From: Takakia lepidozioides
Lineage: Eukaryota; Streptophyta; Takakiopsida; Takakiales; Takakiaceae
NCBI GenBank assembly: GCA_030704615.1
Contig: CM060731.1
Span: forward strand, 59,998,756-60,058,755
Length of the DNA: 60,000 nt
Reading direction: 5' to 3'
A program made the translations under genes and the position numbers. The notes beneath the pieces are model-generated. The model was not told the DNA's origin. It saw only the letters and a list, made by a program, of their open reading frames with translations, and did not search any database. Below, piece after piece: positions 32,771-43,574 of this stretch (within the stretch, counting starts at the first letter, position 1; each line of letters begins with the position of its first letter).

Positions 32771-33847
32771 CTAAACTTGTAGCACCTTCAATATCACGTG
32801 TTTAAGAAACTTTTCAGACCATAAGGTGGAACTTCCTTGCGTGTCACCCAATGTGGTATGATTAGGGGTAACAGAGTAGTCCGGGTACGGCAACACAACC
32901 TCTGAAATCATGACCAATTTCACATAGATACAGTAATAATTGTCCCACATATTTGCTTTCGGAAAGCCAGCAATATATCCCACACCTGCCCTTCTTTTTG
33001 GTGCACAAAGATCAAACAATAACACCTTGTCGCCGATCTGAAACTGCAACAAAAACCAGATTCCCATATCAAACGAACCCTGGAGAACAAAGACTGACAG
33101 CTTGGCACTCCTGCAAAATGGCATTGAAGTTCTTCCAGCAAACACCCCAACCCTACCTATTGCAGTACTTCCAATTCTGAATTGCATTTGCTTGTCTCTA
33201 TACTCTAAGATGACATGATCAAAGCTGGAATGGTGCCATACCTAGTTGATAGCAGGTTATGCATTGTCAGCATGGATGTGGTAGGACGATGTCACAAAAC
33301 TACCTTTGTAGGTTGCTGGGCCTGCAGCTATATGGCGATACATAGGGGGTGTATTGATCCAACACTGTGCGATAGATCCAACACTGTGCGGATTTTGTTG
33401 GTCACCCTGTGGGTCAGTCAGATCCACTGTGGTTGTAGTCTGATTGATAGCACATATTGTACTCTCCCTGCCCATTGAACGCTTCACTGGTTTCACCATC
33501 TATATATTGAATGACACAATGATCAAAAAATTAGAATAACACAAATGACACACAATGTGAAGCAGCATTAACAATAAAAATCCACCCACGCGCACAAGCA
33601 TTGAAACTTTTGCTCTCACCTTTCTTTGATTATGCTTTGTTGTTGCATCGGGAGGCAAAGTCGTTGGAACTCTGGCAGCAGGAAGCCCTGGTTCGGATGC
33701 CTTTGCAGATTGTTGTGATCCACTACCCATGGCTGCGCTCTTGAACAAGTAGTTGGGCTGCCCATATCTGTATGGGTGCCCTGACACATACTCAGGGATG
33801 TGAGCAGCCTTGGATACACCCTCTAACCAAGGCAGTACTTCTTTCAT
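32771..33847 (-). pseudogene. CACTA-type protein, C-terminal part
   Basis: Minus-strand exons at about 33847-33610 (MKEVLPWLEGVSKAAHIPEY, then basic and Gln/Pro-rich), 33499-33257, and 33060-32771 (FQIGDKVLLFDLCAPKRRAG, ending PHT-like LWSEKFLKHVI). The last resembles, in pattern only, the C-terminal domain of plant CACTA (En/Spm) transposon proteins: a G-x-x-V-x-L start, a gain-and-gap middle and a closing I/L-W-hydrophobic motif. It ends next to the CACTA-like left edge, as expected for a 3' end. Donor and acceptor sites between pieces look plausible but were not resolved. Low certainty on the family. Confidence 0.4.
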
Positions 33848-35380
33848 AAGCCTCTTGCAGTTTGGCTAATCCCTCGACTTCCATGGATACGGGAAGATGC
33901 AATTATTTGTTAGGACTTAGCCTGTTTGACAGGGTGATCCTGCTTCCAAGACGTCGGGAGCTTAAGGGATGCCAAACTCACCCTAAACAACCATATTGGC
34001 TGTTTTGGACATGCTGACATGCACTCCGTAAGCACCCCACTTGAATGGATTCTAGAGACTTTGCAATAGAGACTGAGAGATAGATGTACTCGTGAGACCA
34101 ACTTAGTACCCACTGTAGTCGGTGTAGAAATGAAGTGGTACTTCAGCTTTAACGTCCGCAGAAAGCTGAAAGAGCTCATGGGGCAAGAGAAAAGAACAAG
34201 AAAGTGAGATGGGCCCTCCACGAGTAGCCCAAAAGCAACTATTGTTCAAGGGTTTGTCTAAGAGCCATGTTGAGATGACAAGGTGAGTTCCATACACATC
34301 ATAAGGGAATTTACCTTGTATATTAAGCTGCCTAGCATTTCTGATCCTCGTAATGGAAGACCTCCGTGACAGATTAGGCATCACAAAATAGACAAGTGAA
34401 TCTCCCACAGATCTCATAGTAGAAAGGGCAGTGAAAAAAGAAAGGCTCATCACTTTCAATTTCCCTGTTGTTCCAGCGCAAGCAGGCATAGGTTGTCCTA
34501 ACGTTGCAGTTGTCCCACCTGCCAATCTCTTTCCGCAGACTCTGGGAGCCCACCAAGGTTGGGATGGGCCCAAAACTGCCATAGGGGGTCACGGACAGGT
34601 TATGACAATCCAACTACAAGGAATTGATTTATGGGCTGCATTACCAGTATACTAGAAAGCATGAGGTTGATTTCAGCACTGCTCTGGTGTTTGAACTCGT
34701 CGCACATGTGGCTGTAGTGGCCCTGCCAGTAAAACACCAGGCAGAAATGGCGAAACAACTCTCTCTCTATATCTCTCTGTCACTATCTCTGGACAAATAG
34801 CTATGGGCAAACATCTTAAATGAGTACATTCTAAGACCATTATAAACTGTCTTCGAAAAAGTTAAACCAAAAGGAGATGATCTTACATCCACAGGAAGAG
34901 AGGGGGAGAGAAAATATGTAAAGAAAAAGAAGCAACTGATTACGTCTCAAGGAGGCCCAGAGGAAGTAGAACCAACAAAAACACACAACTTGTTCAAAGT
35001 TGCTTTGATACGGGAGTGCATCATGCCGACACGCTGTTAACCACTTCAGGAGCTCGTAGCATCCATATGAAAGAAATTTATTATGTACTCAAAAGAGTAA
35101 TATGCTTTGGCAGTGCACAGATCTAGCAATGACCTTTCTCCTGGGTTGCATGTTGATTTCAGTATGGAACTATCACAGCTCCTACACAAGACCATCTCCT
35201 CATTCTGAGCTTGATCTTTACTTCAGTTACGTCAAGTACAAAAGTGACATCAGGAGGCAAGTAGAGAGTGACAGTCAAGAGAATAAAACTGGGTCACATA
35301 ATGGATCACACATGATACAAAATGATAGACCTAAGGAGAAAGAAAATGTATGAGATATTCAAGATGACCACTGGGGCTGG
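33848..35380. other. decayed coding remnant on minus strand, otherwise nothing recognised
   Basis: At 34613-34100 the minus strand has protein-like composition with a Cys/His/Phe-rich piece (FFFHCPFYYEICGRF) across several frames, suggesting an old exon of a transposon or host gene. The stretch 34650-35380 is AT-rich with a short frame (35102-35353) of no known family. Confidence 0.3.
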
Positions 35381-35383
35381 TTC

Positions 35384-35545
35384 CAGGGAAGAGGAGTCGT
35401 CCTGGCACAGAGTTTGGCAGATGTGAAACGGGCCATTGAGGGGTATCCTTGTTCGAATTTGCTGGCACAAAAGTACCTGACAAAGTCAATGCTGATAAAT
35501 GGTTACAAGTTTGACCTGCGCATTTATGTACTTATTCCATGGAGA
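35384..35545 (+). pseudogene. captured fragment of a tubulin-tyrosine-ligase-like gene
   Basis: About 50 codons read GRGVVLAQSL, DVKRAIEGYPCSNLLAQKY and LINGYKFDLRIYVLI in one frame. This matches the family pattern in TTL/TTLL enzymes, where a 'GKGI..' strand is followed by 'QKYI..PLLI.G.KFDLR.YVL'. TTLL enzymes ligate amino acids to tubulin. Only this ATP-grasp segment is present, without the rest of the enzyme, so it is a captured exon. The downstream frame turns into Leu-rich antisense of the next gene. Confidence 0.65.
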
Positions 35546-36184
35546 CAGAACTTTGGTGCAAATTGCAAACCTGCTGATGGGTTGGGGTGTTTGCAGGGTG
35601 CTTTGCGCGCTTTGTCTTTGCTGGGGATTCTTTTGTCGTTTCCATCTCTGACTCTGAGCTGGTCTCATTCAAGTCTTCATGTGCGGCATAATCTTGGTCT
35701 CGCTGCAGTTCTTGCTCTCGTGCCTCCTCTGCGTCTGACTCCGCTTGAACTTGCACTCCCTCCTCTTGCTCAACCCCTTTCTCCTGTTGTGACATTGCAG
35801 AGTGCAGGAGTTGAACTCTGTGACTTCGGCTAGGATGACCTGTGTGTTTGAGGATTTCCTCAACGAGGCGTTTAGGGCGACTCAAGCTCTCTTCGAAGCT
35901 GCAAAGAAGAAGAAAGACAAAGTCAGTAGCTGCAAAACCCTAACATATCCTCTCTGTAGGTTTGGAGCTTTTAATGCGGTCTCATGGCTGGGGCTAGGTA
36001 GGGGATATGAAAAAAACGGAAGTTCGTACCTCTTTGCAATGTCGTAGATCTTGAGCCACGCGAAGAATACCTTGTTCTCCGCTTGACGCTTTGCTCGTTC
36101 TACCTCCCTCGCTGTACGCTTGCGCCCTGGTGTAACTTCTGGACACTCTATTTGGGTCTCCATTTTCTGACAAGTCTCGCTCAC
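35532..36184 (-). CDS. hypothetical acidic protein of the CACTA-like element
   Basis: The minus-strand start at about 36184 gives MSETCQKMETQIECPEV followed by a basic stretch (GRKRTAREVERAKRQAEN) and WLKIYDIAKR. A probable intron (about 36030-35900) precedes a second exon (RPKRLVEEILKHTGHPS) with a long Glu/Gln-rich, acidic, probably coiled-coil tail (EEGVQVQAESDAEEAREQEL). I do not recognise the family. It is divergent with the gene at 36193, with only 8 bp between start regions, typical of a shared promoter. Could be a DNA-binding accessory protein of the element. Confidence 0.4.
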
Positions 36185-36192
36185 TCACCAAG

Positions 36193-36806
36193 ATGATCCC
36201 TCCTACTGCCCGTCGATTGCAAAGGCGGACACAAGCAGAACATGACGATGACAGACTGTGGAAACTAGAAGAAGCGCGAGCAAGAAGACTGGGTCTTCAG
36301 AAAATTCTATGTCCATGCAATGCCTGTCATGGTGGGAATCGGCAAACCATTGGCCGGGCTAAGCGTCATCTGCTTCTGAACTTGCGAGATCCTAACTTAC
36401 GAGAACTCCCGGTGCATCTCTCTGGATTCTCTTCCCTTTGCAGATGCATACTTTGAAATTACAAGAAACAGTTCAAATTCCTAGTCAGGTGGAGCAAGTT
36501 TTTTTCTCGGATGAAAAATGTTCATGAGGGAACTGGAAGGTGGTCCTTCACAAGGACCCTCGATCCCGACAAGTGGTTCACGATATTACAGAAGTGGGAC
36601 TGGGTGAGGGAGACACTTATGTAGGCATGGTGCTTCCTGAAATTCCTCATAACATCATGACTGAGCCTGCTGTTTGTGTTCCTTTGAGTGAGGCAGATGA
36701 ATTGGCCATTGCCAACTTGAACGCACCTGCAAGGCAGAGGCGAAATGGTAGAAGGCGGAGGCAAGCTCCACATGGGAGGTACCAGGCCAGTTGTGTTATG
36801 GTCTAG
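36193..36806 (+). CDS. hypothetical protein with CxxC motif, possible CACTA transposase N-terminus
   Basis: MIPPTARRLQRRTQAEHDDD starts at 36193. A Glu/Arg helix is followed by ILCPCNACHGG and AKRHLLLNL, in the style of the N-terminal 'transposase-associated' region of plant CACTA proteins, where a CxC-x2-C motif precedes a Lys/Arg-His-Leu helix. A likely second exon at 36450-36640 (VRWSKFFSRMKNV, DKWFTILQKWDWV) and a third frame at 36540-36806 (GMVLPEIPHNIMTE, ending in Arg/Gly-rich RQRRNGRRRR) overlap and cannot both be coding. Assignment is tentative. Confidence 0.35.
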
Positions 36807-36950
36807 AGTTGGTTTCTGCTATTGCATGTATTTTTCCAGGGTTTAGACTTGATAAAGCATGATACCTTGCATGGGTGGGAGTGACTGAGCTGTTGGGGTG
36901 GGCAGAATTCTGACAAACACACTTTCATTTGTGACAGTGAACCCTAAACA

Positions 36951-37620
36951 GTCATGAAGTTGTGGCATGAATACTTTTCTGACCCTAGTCAATGGTGGCC
37001 CAATTGTGGCAAAAAGGTGAATGCCTGTTGGATTACAAAGAGTAGCAGATGCAATTGAGCATAGGAACTAGAGTGAGAAGTTGAGTTGGGTGTTTCCTGG
37101 AACAAATGTAGGCTGTTATTATCAGCTGCTACCAGCAAGGCAAGGATGTATGCATAATTTGTGCAGAGGCATGGATAGCTGAAGGAGCAGAGATAGAGTG
37201 TGAGTCCAGATTCATCCAAGAGAGCCACATTTCTAGCACAACATTGCCTATGATTCCTTGTGGAAGGATAGCTACAAGAAACCTGCATGGGTAGATGGTC
37301 AACTGGAAGCCGCAGCAGCAGCGGCACAATTGGTAAAATCAGGCGATGAGGGCACCTTCTTCAACACATTTCACCCTGTTTTTCCCTCTTATCAAAATCG
37401 GCCCTAAATTTCCATGTTGAATTCTGCGAGTTAGCTGGTTGAGTGAATCTTGATAGATTGGAGTGACTTTGACATGATACTGCCAATGTGACAACAGGAA
37501 AGTATCCAAAAACAGGTACAAGAGATGAGGAGAAGGTGTGGAATGAATACTTTTCTGATCCCAGTCAATGGTGGGACAACCGAGGCAAAAAGGTGAATGC
37601 CTGTCAGATTACCAGATGTC
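36951..37620 (+). pseudogene. two captured OSB-like PDF-motif fragments
   Basis: Near-identical pieces at about 36957-37056 (LWHEYFSDPSQWWPNCGKK) and 37537-37620 (VWNEYFSDPSQWWDNRGKK) match the start of the PDF motif of plant organellar single-stranded DNA-binding (OSB) proteins, whose pattern is W-x2-FF-x-DP-x-x-WWDNR. Each stops after VNACQI or VNACWI. They are about 580 bp apart, so a host fragment was captured and duplicated. No OB-fold remains. Confidence 0.6.
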
Positions 37621-37639
37621 ATTCTGAACACAGCAGGGG

Positions 37640-38600
37640 CGTGGGATGGAGGCTTTGGAGACCTATGAGCAAATGATGGGGGAAGGGTGAAGCCCGACCA
37701 CATAACGTTTGTATGTGTTTGCAGAGCATGAAGGTCAAGCCTGGCAGCTCTGGAAAAGGGAAGATCAGGTCCATGGTTTCATTGTCAAAGCTGGAATTGT
37801 ACCTGATGTGATTATGGACAATGCCCTCATGGACATGTATGCCAAATGTGGGAGCATCAAGGGCAAGCCTGGCAGCTCTGGGAAAGGGAAGATCAGGTCC
37901 ATGGTTTCATTGTCAAAGCTGGAATTGTACCTGATGTGATTCTGGACAATGCCCTCATGGACATGTATGCCAAATGTGGGAGCATCAAGGGCAAGCCTGG
38001 GAAAGGGAAGATCAGGTCCATGGTTTCATTGTCAAAGCTGGAATTGTACCCGATGTGATTCTAGACAATGGCCTCGTGGGCATGTATGCCAAATTTGGGA
38101 GCATCAAGGGCAAGCCTGGCAGCTCTAGAAAAGGGAAGATCAGGTCCATGGTTTCATTGTCAAAGCTGGAATTGTACCTGATGTGATTCTGGACAATGCC
38201 CTCCTGGACATGTATGCCAAATGTGGGAGCATCAAGGGCAAGCCTAGCAGCTCTGGAAAAGGGAAGATCAGGTCCATGGTTTCTTTGTCAAAGCTGGAAT
38301 TGTACCCGATGTGATTCTGGACAATGGCCTCATGGACATGTATGCCAAATGTGGGAGCATCAAGGGCAAGCCTGGCAGCTCTGGAAAAATGGAAGAGGTC
38401 TATGGCTTCATTGTCAAAGCTGGAATTGTACCTGATGTGATTCTGGACAATGCCCTCGTGGACATGTTTGCCAAATGTGGGAGCATCAAGGATGCGAAGG
38501 CAGTTTTCCAACACTATGGCTCTTGGAGTGATTTTGACATGTACCAGCGAAGGGGAGAAAGTGGGGCCCTCAATAGACGAGTTGAAAAGCACTAGTTAAA
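37640..38600 (+). repeat. 128-bp tandem array derived from a PPR gene
   Basis: After a PPR-like lead-in ([23 protein letters not shown]), six copies of a 128-bp unit start at 37739, 37867, 37995, 38114, 38242 and 38370 (the third has a 9-bp deletion). Each encodes, in one of the frames, [20 protein letters not shown] and [12 protein letters not shown]: adjoining L and S repeats of a PLS-class PPR protein, RNA-binding factors of organelle editing and splicing. 128 is not a multiple of three, so the frame changes at every copy and the array cannot be a PPR protein. The last copy continues into the natural KDAKAVFQHYG. Confidence 0.85.
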
Positions 38601-39489
38601 AAGCACTGGCGTTTGATAGGGTGGGGCAAAATTCAGGCTGGGGTGATCATTGATATCCCGGACGCAGTGTAAAAAAGACGGTTGTGAGTGAAGTACACCC
38701 GTAAAAAAAAAACCCTGCTGTCGCAAAAATGGAGCCAGTCACAAAGAGCAAGGCACTTTGTCCAAGCTTCTCGACATCTAGCAACAATGTGGACAGGGAG
38801 GGAGTCATTGGGAACAATTTTTGTAAGGTGGCGAAGAAAACCTTGTCTGAGGATCACTGGATATTTCTCTAGTACGGTTGGACTAGTAGAGATTGAAATC
38901 CGTGCTCAGCTCAGCTTCAGACTGTCTCATTGTGAGGGGTCACGGTTGACTGGACAGAAATGGGATTGACATTGCCGGGCTCACAAATATCTGAGACGAC
39001 ATGTGGTAGTTTTATCTATAGCTTCTCAAAGCAATTGTTGTACATTGTTGATTATAGTGTGACATTCTCATAACGATATTGTCGTCAGCTGCATGACCAG
39101 TGCATCTTTTTGGATTGCTGGTTCCCGGAGGGATTATATGTGACGGGATAGAGGGCAAGTTATAGCCAATAGTTGCAGGTAGTGTTCAATATTGAAGAGA
39201 ATTCTATGCCCTTTCGGTTCTGTCGATCTCCTTCTCATTTTACTTGAGGTTGTCTATTTTGAGAGCTTTGATGTTTGGATGCAAATTCATTTTGGCATCA
39301 ACTTAAAGGGATGGCCTGCACTGGTGGGCATTCAGATTCTAAACAAGTTGGCAAAGAAAAACTACAAGTCCCACGGCCCTCTACATGCAGACTCTATAAC
39401 CCTAATAACCTTTTTGAACACTCTTCTTACCCGCATCCGAATCTGAATGAAACAAATACTTCCTCAAACTTTGCAGGTCCTTTACCAAT

Positions 39490-40878
39490 TTACTGTATGA
39501 ATGGAAATTGCCGAACTGCATCCATCGATGGTGAAGGAAAGAATTAGCAATGCGATCAAAGTACTCTTCAGTAATTCCAAGCAAGTGCTTTCCCCGCACC
39601 CCAAAGGTGGGATGTGCCATGGGCATATGTCTGAGTTCCTGAGGCCGTGGGTCATCCATGAGGATTAATTGGACAAGCAGTGGCGGGGCATTTTGGACCT
39701 TCGTGGCTGCCAGGGCCACAGAATGTGCGCTTTCGAGGACTTCATTCGCTTTTGCAATAGTAAATTCCATGGAATAATGAAAGGGAACAAAAGGCCACCG
39801 GCCGTCCGTGACAATGCGATGGAGCTCATTATACCAATCCACATTGGCATTGACTTCCCCCACCCTCAGACAGGCAAGTGTCAAGTCCACAGCTTCGGGA
39901 TCAATGAGCGGCAATGGCGAGCGCCAAATTCCAAAAAGTCCCATGGTGGTCGTGACAATAAGAGTCTACTGGCTGGGAGTCCGCTGGACAGCAGTGTGGT
40001 GGATGGGCGTCTTCTGGGTGGCAGTCTGCTGGTTGGGAGTCTCCTGAATAGCAGTCTGCGGCTGGGAGTCTGCAAAGCAGTCTGTTGGATGGGAGTATGC
40101 TGGACGAGAGTCTGGTACATGGGAGTGTGCTGGACAAGACTATGCTGACTGTGAGTCTGGTGGGAAATAGTCTGATGGGCAAGAGTCTGCTGGATGCCAG
40201 ATTGGGTGAGGTCTGTGTCCACCAAGTCTGCAGTGAGTATGGTGTTGACCGGGGAGTTGGCGCGGCTTTGTCTGCAGAGACCAATGCTGCTATGGCGTCT
40301 GCTAAGCCAGGGTACTTAAACAAGATGTACTCCCGCACCCGCTCCACTTCCCGGCGCACCACATTCACTGCTAAAGGAGGGTCGAAGCTCACCGTCCGCC
40401 AAGCACACAAGGCCTCCCAAATACTGGCTCGTTCATCCTGGTATATGATAGAAAACCCAAAAACTCAGCATCGGACTCACTAGCAGCAGACTCACCAGAC
40501 TCATGAACAAACTCACAAGCATCGTGGCACAGAACAAATGAAACAACGGACTCCAAGGACTGACGAGCAAGTCCACAAGCAGGGGACTGACCAGCAAGTC
40601 CACAAGCATGGGACTGACCAGCAAGTCCACAAGCAGACTGACGCAGCAGACCGAGCAGGTAGACTGAACCAGCAGACTCTATGACAACAGACACCAATTG
40701 TGGGGACAGATTGGGCATTACCTCGTCGTCGTCGTCGACATAGACGTCCTCCTCATCTTCAAGGGAGCTCAACCAATTTTCCTCCGCTGCTCGGATGGTT
40801 CTGCTGAGCTGTCCGGACTGGGCAAAACTGTAGAAAAAATGGAAGAAGTCTGGATCATCCATTGGTGGGCACACCGAT
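39490..40878 (-). pseudogene. inverted block of MULE B accessory-gene exons
   Basis: Read on the minus strand, in gene order: PMDDPDFFHFFYSFA and EENWLSSLEDEEDVY (40870-40700), an intron with AGTCTGCTGG words (about 40690-40440), LCAWRTVSFDPPLA, REYILFKYPGLADAI (about 40410-40290), CAGCAGACT-rich sequence (40210-39960) and FGIWRSPLPLIDPEA through RWPFVPFHYSMEF to HHRWMQFGNF (39944-39500). These match A, on the plus strand, at 7085-8610 block by block. The surrounding B exons are on the plus strand, so the block is inverted. This copy of the LPLIDPEA exon is open without a frameshift, unlike A. Confidence 0.85.
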
Positions 40879-41290
40879 CACTACTAGAGAAACCGGGTTT
40901 TCCAACGCCACCCATAGTTCACACCTGGCACTTTGAATGGCTCCTCTTACACCCATGTGAGAGGAGGCAAGGTGTGATCTGGACCATTGTAGGAAAAGCC
41001 ACATGGTGTTACAAATTTCACACTCGAATGACACCCATACGGTCAATGGATGTTGACCAAGATAATTCATATGGGGCATTTGACATGAGTGTGAAATGAG
41101 TCATGGAGTATGACGTGAGTGTGAGATGTCCTACAGGAATTTGGGGCAACTATATGGCGTGGCACATTGACCATCAAGGTGGATATGACTTGGCACATTG
41201 ACCATCCAGGTGGAAGATGGATGGATGAAATGACTCCCACCTCTATTCAACATGCCCTGGACGACATAATGGTTTGTTGCGGTAATGGAG
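40879..41290 (+). mobile_element. CACTA terminus
   Basis: CACTACTAGAGAAACCGGGT at 40879 has the diagnostic CACTA start, followed by subterminal words 'gttcacacctgg', 'ctcctcttacaccc' and 'gtgtgaaatg' like those at 31835. A direct doublet 'tggcacattgaccatc' lies at 41161 and 41191. The stretch ends at the inversion breakpoint at about 41290, where accessory-gene coding resumes. It is the second end of the element whose other part is at 31811-39490. Confidence 0.7.
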
Positions 41291-41441
41291 CGAGCAGTGT
41301 TCGATACTGTATGGAACAGACCGGATGTGTTCAAAGTCCTTTGGTGCGGCTCCCCATTTGAAAACCGCATGCCAGCGATTCGCCATCTATGCTTGGGATG
41401 CCAAATCCAAGATATTGGTCTCATTGGCAACCTCCTAGAAG
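41291..41441 (+). CDS. MULE B accessory gene, internal exon
   Basis: AVFDTVWNRPDVFKVLW and IQDIGLIGNLLEG match A at 8610-8770 (AVFDIVLRKPDVFRVLW). The exon ends at AAG with a GT donor (41442); the next intron is 92 bp and ends 'ctgtttcag' (41533). The upstream part of this exon (RWMQFGNF) is the far end of the inverted block. Confidence 0.7.
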
Positions 41442-41533
41442 GTAATGCCGACTTCTTCTGGACCGTTGTGAGGTTCATGGTCTTTTCTTCCACCATCCTG
41501 TCAGACTCACTTTGTCCAACTCATCTGTTTCAG

Positions 41534-42850
41534 GAATGTCCGATTTAGACGAGCACTTGCAGTGTGCTTTCGATTCCCTTGCTAGAGGTGCACGGGATAT
41601 TGTGCTGGCGTTACAGGGACTCCATGACACCATTCAGCAGACTGCTGACGACGCCATTGCTCAGCAGATTGACCCACTGCAACAAAAAGAGCATGGACAG
41701 ACTGTCAACACTATCCCAACCACTGTTCAGGAGAGTGGGCGCACTACAGACCACACCGAGGACGAGGAGACTCATGAGCAGATCGGCGAGCAGACTGAAG
41801 GACTGCCTCTGCACCAGACCATGCAACATACCGATGACGTCGCTGTCAAGCAGACCGGGCTACAGACGGATGACCTGGCTATGCACCAGCAGACTGTGCA
41901 GCATAGCATTGAGCAGACCGTCCAGCAGACTGAAAGCAGTCACCACAATAATAGTGCCCTACAGACTGTCCAGCAGATTCACGACCACACTGACTCGGAG
42001 GACCCAACTACACTTCATGTCCACCAGTCCGGATCCTGGCTCGTTGAACAGAGTCGGCTGCACTGGCCTCAACGGGACCCTGTCTCTGAATTTGTGCGGT
42101 GTTCTATCAGTGCATTGACGGAGTCTTCTTTTCCCGCCGGGCCATCTTCACATATTGCCGCATCGTTTGAGGATATAAGCCGGGCACCGGTAAACCATTC
42201 TTCTCCAGTGACCCATGGCCTGCCAACTATTTCCATTGAGCTCAGCCCGGTTTTGGTTCGTTCGCTTGCGAAAGCTATAGATAATTCTTACGTGATTGAT
42301 CGCAATATGGGAACTCAACCCCGTATCATTGACCTTACTGAAGAACTAGACGATGTAGTTGCCGCGGATAATTTAGATGTCGGCGGTAGTCAAGCTTTTT
42401 CTGCATCAGACCCTGAAGACACAATTGACTTGCAAGTTGATAGATTGGTCTCCTCCCTGCAAGAGCAGACCGACCATGAGAGTGACCACCAGGCTGAACA
42501 ACACACTGAATAGAGCAAAAAGCAGACTGAGCACTAGACTGACCAGACTAAGGACAGTGAGCAGCAGATTGATGTTGAACATGGTCCTCTGAAGGAGGGT
42601 CAACATGCTGTTTGCCCCGCCCACGAGAATGTCCACCAGACTCGACAGCAGACTAACCAGAGTGGCGAGCAGACTGGGCACCAGACTGAGGACACTGAGC
42701 AGCAGACCGATGCCAAATATGGACAGACTAAGGGCCAACATGCCGTTCCCCCGCACACGAGAGTGTCCACCAGACTCGACAACAGACTGACCATAGCGGC
42801 GAGCAGACTGAGCACCAGGCTAACCGCTCCGAGCAGCACAGACAGACTGA
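41534..42850 (+). CDS. MULE B accessory gene, Q/T-rich exon with SIM-like IIDLT
   Basis: After the acceptor at 41533 comes MSDLDEHLQCAFDSLARGA, then Gln-Gln-Thr-rich sequence made from CAGCAGACT repeats. A conserved segment LSPVLVRSLAKAID, also in A, leads to IIDLT (42325-42339) with Glu-Glu-Leu-Asp-Asp after it. That is the classic shape of a SUMO-interacting motif: three or four hydrophobic residues with Asp, flanked by acids. A has the same at 9701. The Q/T repeats then continue beyond two TAG codons (42511-42513 and 42535-42537), both where the repeat pattern predicts CAG. The exon is thus nearly intact apart from these C-to-T stops. With the Ulp1 domain downstream, binding to SUMO or SUMO-modified protein is a reasonable inference. 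Confidence 0.7.
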
Positions 42851-42976
42851 CGTTCAAGGAGGGGAGCAGTCTGCCCAGTCGCTTCCTTCCAATGACGCCG
42901 TACAGGTTGTGCCCTGCCGTCTTCCACCTCTGTGATTTCAGATTTATGTTCAATTTCTGTGTATTGACAGGATCTG

Positions 42977-43432
42977 TTGTACCTACAGGACTTGAGGACA
43001 CCGTTTCCCTCCCAGGCAATTCCACAACCCGCCAATGTTGCTCACGTTGGCTCCACAACCAGAAAATGTGGCTTACTTACAACGCCAACAGATGCACGGA
43101 TTAGTTCAACGCATGCGACCCGTGAGGCTGCCAATACAGGTCCTGCAAGTATGAACAAGCCTGCAGACACAGTCGTGTTGCGAAGCAGCACCGCATCACT
43201 TCGTCAGTCTGCTGAATCGAACCCGGCCACAGTAGTCGCCGAATCCCTGGGCACAAGTAGAGCGAAGAAGCGGACTATCGTGGAGCAGACTCAGGAAATT
43301 TGGGAGGGTCCTGTTGCCAAGAAACCTGCGAAGAAAGGCAAGTCCGCTGTCTTCATGAACAAGGACCGCAAAATGGCATTGGATACGGACAAGGAAGTGG
43401 TTCTTCAGCGAGAAATGCACCAGTGAGTAGTC
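42977..43432 (+). CDS. MULE B accessory gene, exon with basic nuclear-signal-like patch
   Basis: An open frame without stops: THATREAANTGPASMNKPAD, ending ALDTDKEVVLQREMHQ. It has a Lys-rich KKPAKKGKSA segment (about 43320) that could be a nuclear localisation signal. It leads, after an intron with AGTCTGCTGAGT words (about 43433-43570), to the protease exons. The family is otherwise unrecognised. Confidence 0.5.
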
Positions 43433-43574
43433 CTCCCAGTCTGCTGAGTCTAGTCACTCCAGTTTGCTCAGAAGTGTGAGTCTGCTCAGTCCGCTCGGTA
43501 TGGGCAGTCTGTTGAATGGAGTCAGTCCGCTCAAACCATTGCGTACATGGGTTTTCACACAAGGCCGTGTGCAG

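Larger units (their letters stand above)
31811..39490. mobile_element. CACTA-like element fragment with captured host gene pieces
   Basis: The left edge, AAAACGGTTTTTTTAACGGC at 31811, aligns with the true CACTA terminus at 40879 (cactactagag, then aaaccgggttttccaacgcc), lacking only the first 11-12 bases. Subterminal words related to 'ctcttctcacac' and 'ggtgtgaaaagagc' recur (31835, 32165, 32225). Inside are a minus-strand gene like the C-terminal part of plant CACTA transposon proteins (32771-33847), a divergent gene pair near 36190, and fragments resembling tubulin-tyrosine ligase, OSB PDF-motif and PPR genes. The right edge is an inversion breakpoint at about 39490, so this is only one part of the element; the other end lies at 40879-41290. 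Confidence 0.6.

Noticed and set aside
37709-38595. PPR protein
   Set aside because: The frame changes in every 128-bp copy and no continuous PPR array can be translated; it is an amplified pseudogene fragment.
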